Below, piece after piece: positions 22,874 through 25,964 of a stretch of 25,964 nucleotides of DNA. Made by a program: the position numbers and the translations under genes. The notes below the pieces were generated by a model. That model was given only the letters and a program-made list of their open reading frames with translations, had not been told where the DNA came from and did not search any database. How positions within the stretch are numbered: the first letter of the stretch is position 1; each line of letters begins with the position of its first letter. This DNA is from Pseudorhodobacter antarcticus (GTDB lineage: Bacteria; Pseudomonadota; Alphaproteobacteria; Rhodobacterales; Rhodobacteraceae). The stretch lies in NCBI GenBank assembly GCA_945897655.1, contig CAMDHB010000006.1, forward strand, positions 1 to 25,964, given 5' to 3'.

Positions 22874-23668
22874 ATGTCAGAACCAACAAGCCCGACTAAA
22901 GTGGCAAATGCGGCACCGGCCCCGCGCCCGATGGAAGTGCTGCGCATGGATGACGACCTGTGCGTGTGGCGGATCGCTGGCACCTCGGACCGCCTGCTGA
23001 TCAGCATGTCCGGTATCGGTGATACGGATGCGGACCAGCCGGCGCCTCAGTTCATGTCCTTTGCGCAGGGCACGACCGACACCATGCTTTTCATTGCCGA
23101 CCCACGCCGCAGCTGGCTTAGCCGGCCGGGCATCATCGACGAAATCAAGGCGCTTATCGAAACTGAGGCTGCCCGTGCAAGCGCGCAGCAGATCGTGATC
23201 TTTGGCGCCTCGATGGGCGGGTTTTCTGCTCTTGCCATGCCTGCCTTCACCCGCATTCACGCTGCCATCGCGTTTTCGCCTCAATTCTCGGTCGACCCGG
23301 CAGTGGTGCCCGATGAAACCCGCTGGTCCGAGCTTCGGCAGAAGATTTCGTCCTTCCCCATCTCGAACGTCGCCGACCACATGAATGATACGACCCGCTA
23401 CTATGTGTTCTACGGTCGCCATGAATCCGAGGTGCATCAACGCAGGCTGGTCCGCACAAGGCCGAACCTGCAGTTTTACGTGATGCCCAACACCCAGCAG
23501 AACACCGCCCACAAGATGAAAAAGGCCAAGGTCCTGTTGCCGGTCTTCAAGGCTTGCATGAAGGGTCAGCACAAGGAGTTGAACAAGATCATGACCAATT
23601 CCTTCGCTGCCATTCGGCGCGTTCACAAACCCGCCCAGGTGACCGAGGAACAGGCGACCGACGCCTAA
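22874..23668 (+). CDS. Alpha/beta-hydrolase-fold protein of unknown substrate
   Basis: A 264-residue cytosolic protein with a nucleophile elbow GASMGG (111-116), so Ser113 is the likely nucleophile. Before it lie strand-like LLISMSGIG (41-49) and MLFIADPRRSW (71-81). Possible acid and base residues are Glu184 in FYGRHESE and His213 in NTAHKM, at the positions expected for a catalytic triad. The order of motifs fits an esterase, thioesterase or acyltransferase-like hydrolase, but no specific family is recognised. The N-terminus (about residues 1-20) is Pro/Ala-rich and unstructured. It starts 21 bases after gltD, with AAGGGA ahead of the ATG, so it is probably co-transcribed with gltD. Confidence 0.75.
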   Translation: MSEPTSPTKVANAAPAPRPMEVLRMDDDLCVWRIAGTSDRLLISMSGIGDTDADQPAPQFMSFAQGTTDTMLFIADPRRSWLSRPGIIDEIKALIETEAARASAQQIVIFGASMGGFSALAMPAFTRIHAAIAFSPQFSVDPAVVPDETRWSELRQKISSFPISNVADHMNDTTRYYVFYGRHESEVHQRRLVRTRPNLQFYVMPNTQQNTAHKMKKAKVLLPVFKACMKGQHKELNKIMTNSFAAIRRVHKPAQVTEEQATDA

Positions 23669-23782
23669 CGGGCCAACTTGAACAGGTCCCGCAAGGGTGA
23701 ATTTACCAGTGCCAAGAACCGCTCTATCCTGCCCATGACCCATGATGGGCAAACCCCAAACAGACGAAAAGGCAGATCCGTG

Positions 23783-24493
23783 ATGATGATGCGCGCCCTT
23801 CTTCCCCTGCTGTTCCTGGCCACCCCGGGCTTTGCCGGCACTTTTCTGGCCCCCGAAGGCTGCACCGCTACCCTGACCGTGCAATCCCGCGGCTGCACCG
23901 TGTCGCATTTCTACACCTGCGAGGCCGACCCGAAGGGCAACCAGTGGCGCGCCGACTTTGGGTTGAACGGCCAGTACTACCAATCGATGATCGACAGCGA
24001 AACCCAGTGGATCGAAAGCTATGAGATGGAGGGGACCGGCAACCCCGTCTCCAAGGAAACGCTGGACCCAAACCCCAAGGACCCGGCCTCCTTGAGCGGT
24101 CTGATCGACACTGGCATCGACACCTTTGAGTTCAACCTGACCAAGGAAAGCGGCGAACGCACGCATATCACGGGCTTTGACCAGTTGACCGGCAAGACCG
24201 CCGTGATTGACGGCTTTACCCTGCGCCAGACCGAATACGAATACACCCAGACCGACGAGGCTGGCACCGTCATCCGCCATTCCAAGGGCCGCGAATACAT
24301 CAGCGAAGAGATTCGCAGCTTTTTCTCCGGCACCTCTGAATGGCAAGCCGAGGATGGCACTTGGGTCACCATCGAAGGCGCGCCGATCTCCTTCATGAAA
24401 CCCGGCGAGCCTGGCTTTGGCTCCACCACCCCCCTGTTTGAATGCGACGACCAGATGTCCTCGCTTTCCCTGCCAGAAGGACCCCGCACATGA
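23783..24493 (+). CDS. Secreted protein of unknown function
   Basis: A 236-residue protein with a clear Sec signal peptide: MMMRALLPLLFLATPGFA, cleaved probably after Ala18. The mature part has several Cys near its start (in EGCTATLTV, RGCTV and FYTCEAD) that could form disulfides in the periplasm, and a Cys near the C-terminus (LFECDDQ). The pattern is of a beta-rich lipocalin- or barrel-like body, but I do not recognise the family. The frame is open back to 23678; ATG 23783 is chosen because it starts the signal peptide, with AAAAGGCAG ahead. Two further ATG codons follow directly. Its stop overlaps the gltB start as ATGA, so translation is coupled. Confidence 0.75.
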   Translation: MMMRALLPLLFLATPGFAGTFLAPEGCTATLTVQSRGCTVSHFYTCEADPKGNQWRADFGLNGQYYQSMIDSETQWIESYEMEGTGNPVSKETLDPNPKDPASLSGLIDTGIDTFEFNLTKESGERTHITGFDQLTGKTAVIDGFTLRQTEYEYTQTDEAGTVIRHSKGREYISEEIRSFFSGTSEWQAEDGTWVTIEGAPISFMKPGEPGFGSTTPLFECDDQMSSLSLPEGPRT

Positions 24494-25964
24494 CCACCTA
24501 TGACGCCGCCTGGGTTGCCGCCGAAGAAGCCAAGCGCGCCTTCATGGACCAGAACTCGCTGTACAAGGCCGAGGATGAACATTCCTCCTGCGGCGTGGGT
24601 CTGGTTGTGTCCATCTCGGGCAAGCCGTCGCGCAAGGTGGTCGAGAATGGCATCAACGCGCTCAAGGCGGTCTGGCACCGCGGCGCAGTCGATGCCGATG
24701 GCAAAACCGGTGACGGCGCTGGCATCCATGTGCAGATCCCCGTCAAGTTCTTTTACGATCAGGTCCGCCGCACCGGCCATGAGCCTGACACCAAAAAGCT
24801 GATCGCCGTCGGTCAGGTCTTCTTGCCCCGCACCGATTTTGGCGCGCAGGAACGCTGCAGGACCATCGTGGAAAGCGAAGTCCTGCGGATGGGCCACTAT
24901 ATCTATGGCTGGCGCCATGTGCCGGTCGACATTTCCGTTCTGGGCGACAAAGCCAACGCGACCCGGCCCGAGATTGAACAGATCCTGATCCGCTGCGAAA
25001 ACGGCGCCGATGCCGAACAGTTCGAGCGGGAACTGTACATCATCCGCCGTCGCATCGAAAAAGCGGCCTTGGCCAGCCAGATCCAGGGCGTCTATCTGTG
25101 TTCGCTGTCCTGCCGGTCCATCATTTACAAGGGCATGATGCTGGCCGAACAGGTCGCCGTGTTCTATCCCGACCTGATGGACGACCGGTTCGAATCCGCC
25201 TTTGCCATCTATCATCAGCGCTATTCCACCAACACTTTCCCCCAGTGGTGGCTGGCCCAACCCTTCCGCATGCTGGCCCATAACGGCGAAATCAACACGC
25301 TCAAGGGCAACGTCAACTGGATGAAATCCCACGAGATTCGGATGGCCTCCAGCGCCTTTGGCGACGCGGCCGAGGATATCAAGCCGATCATCCCAGGCGC
25401 CACGTCAGACTCGGGTGCCCTTGATGCGGTGTTCGAGGTGCTCGTGCGCTCTGGCCGTTCCGCCCCGATGGCCAAAACCATGATGGTGCCCGAAGCGTGG
25501 TCGAAAGCCACCACCAACATGCCCAAGGCTTGGGCCGACATGTATTCCTATTGCAACTCGGTCATCGAACCCTGGGACGGCCCTGCCGCCCTTGCCATGA
25601 CCGATGGCCGCTGGGTCTGCGGCGGGCTTGACCGCAACGGACTTCGGCCCATGCGCTATGTCGTCACCGGCGACGGCCTGCTGATTGCCGGTTCCGAAGC
25701 CGGGATGGTTCCGGTGGATGAAGCAACGATCCGCGAGAAAGGGGCGCTTGGCCCGGGACAGATGATTGCCGTCGACATGGTCGAAGGCAAGCTGTTCCAT
25801 GATACCGAGTTGAAGAACAAACTCGCCTCCGCCCAGCCCTATGGCGATTGGGTCGGCAAGATCGTGGATCTGAACGCCCTGCTGCGCGACGTGCCTGAGG
25901 TACCGATGTTCACCGGCCCCGACCTGCGCAAACGCCAGATCGCCGCTGGCTATACGCTGGAGGA
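24490..25964 (+). CDS. gltB: Glutamate synthase large (alpha) subunit, 3' end outside window
   Basis: Amidotransferase and synthase subunit: glutamine hydrolysis, ammonia channelling and reductive amination of 2-oxoglutarate with GltD. About 491 codons of a protein normally near 1,500 residues are present, mostly the N-terminal glutaminase domain. The nucleophile is Cys34 in SSCGVG, which becomes the N-terminus after removal of a short propeptide. HRGAVDADGKTGDGAG, YHQRYSTNTFPQWWLAQPF, LAHNGEINTLKGN, SDSGALDAVFE and DRNGLRPMRY are all standard family motifs. The start overlaps the stop of the secreted-protein gene. The frame is open to the right edge. Confidence 0.97.
   Translation, partial: MTTYDAAWVAAEEAKRAFMDQNSLYKAEDEHSSCGVGLVVSISGKPSRKVVENGINALKAVWHRGAVDADGKTGDGAGIHVQIPVKFFYDQVRRTGHEPDTKKLIAVGQVFLPRTDFGAQERCRTIVESEVLRMGHYIYGWRHVPVDISVLGDKANATRPEIEQILIRCENGADAEQFERELYIIRRRIEKAALASQIQGVYLCSLSCRSIIYKGMMLAEQVAVFYPDLMDDRFESAFAIYHQRYSTNTFPQWWLAQPFRMLAHNGEINTLKGNVNWMKSHEIRMASSAFGDAAEDIKPIIPGATSDSGALDAVFEVLVRSGRSAPMAKTMMVPEAWSKATTNMPKAWADMYSYCNSVIEPWDGPAALAMTDGRWVCGGLDRNGLRPMRYVVTGDGLLIAGSEAGMVPVDEATIREKGALGPGQMIAVDMVEGKLFHDTELKNKLASAQPYGDWVGKIVDLNALLRDVPEVPMFTGPDLRKRQIAAGYTLE

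Noticed and set aside
23730..23751. TGCCCAT/ATGGGCA hairpin between the hydrolase and secreted protein genes
   Set aside because: Seven-base stem with an eight-base loop and no T-run; too little to call a terminator or operator.
22877..24346. 489-codon open frame on the minus strand
   Set aside because: Antisense to the hydrolase and secreted protein genes; the composition is typical of a shadow frame.
24019..25332. 437-codon open frame on the minus strand
   Set aside because: Antisense to gltB and the secreted protein gene; no motif, no ribosome binding site.
1..25964. CRISPR array, insertion sequence, transposase or phage genes
   Set aside because: No regularly spaced direct repeats, transposase motifs or phage structural genes were seen in the window.

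Overview
The window reads as chromosomal DNA from an alphaproteobacterium, most likely Rhodobacteraceae (Roseobacter group). The basis is gene order and protein recognition by eye, with no database search: rho and hemJ on the left, then maf-aroE-coaE-dnaQ; an NDUFA9-type complex I accessory gene next to uppP and the glt genes; GC-rich, tightly overlapping coding sequence throughout. All family calls below rest on motifs read from the translated sequence.

Layout. (1) 1-1615, minus strand: rho (cut by the left edge) and hemJ. (2) 1616-2020: a 405-base gene-free, AT-richer gap with DnaA-box-like 9-mers, an AT-rich core and nested inverted repeats, and genes diverging on both sides; this is the best candidate for the chromosomal replication origin. 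(3) 2021-4728, plus: maf-aroE-coaE-dnaQ, each overlapping the next, closed by a GC-rich hairpin. (4) 4761-10206: an accessory redox module. A two-gene IorA/IorB-type molybdenum hydroxylase and a downstream two-domain Gfo/Idh/MocA plus aldo/keto reductase fusion run on the minus strand. A TetR-type regulator is divergent, and a long dyad covers the shared promoter region. (5) 10485-18683, plus: a glycan cassette. It holds two large proteins that each fuse a GT-B (GT4-like) half to a GT-A (GT2) half, two different sulfotransferase-like proteins, a small coupled ORF, and a 370-residue protein made of two copies of an unrecognised beta-rich domain. A third copy of that domain seems to form the C-terminus of the first glycosyltransferase. 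(6) 19099-19265: tRNA-Leu(CAG) on the minus strand with its own promoter and terminator. (7) 19428-25964, plus: NDUFA9-like gene, uppP, gltD, an alpha/beta-hydrolase-like gene, a secreted protein gene, and gltB (cut by the right edge).

How the genes work together. Region 3 is housekeeping (nucleotide sanitation, shikimate pathway, CoA synthesis, replication proofreading). Region 4 looks like a TetR-controlled oxidation pathway for an unknown small molecule: hydroxylation of a heterocycle or aldehyde, then NAD(P)-linked redox steps. Region 5 most likely makes or decorates a sulfated surface glycan. It has no flippase, polymerase or exporter, so it would depend on export genes elsewhere. UppP in region 7 recycles the lipid carrier such a pathway would use, but it is a general housekeeping gene. 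GltD and GltB together form NADPH-dependent glutamate synthase, here separated by two unrelated genes. The most novel material is region 5, followed by the fused oxidoreductase in region 4.
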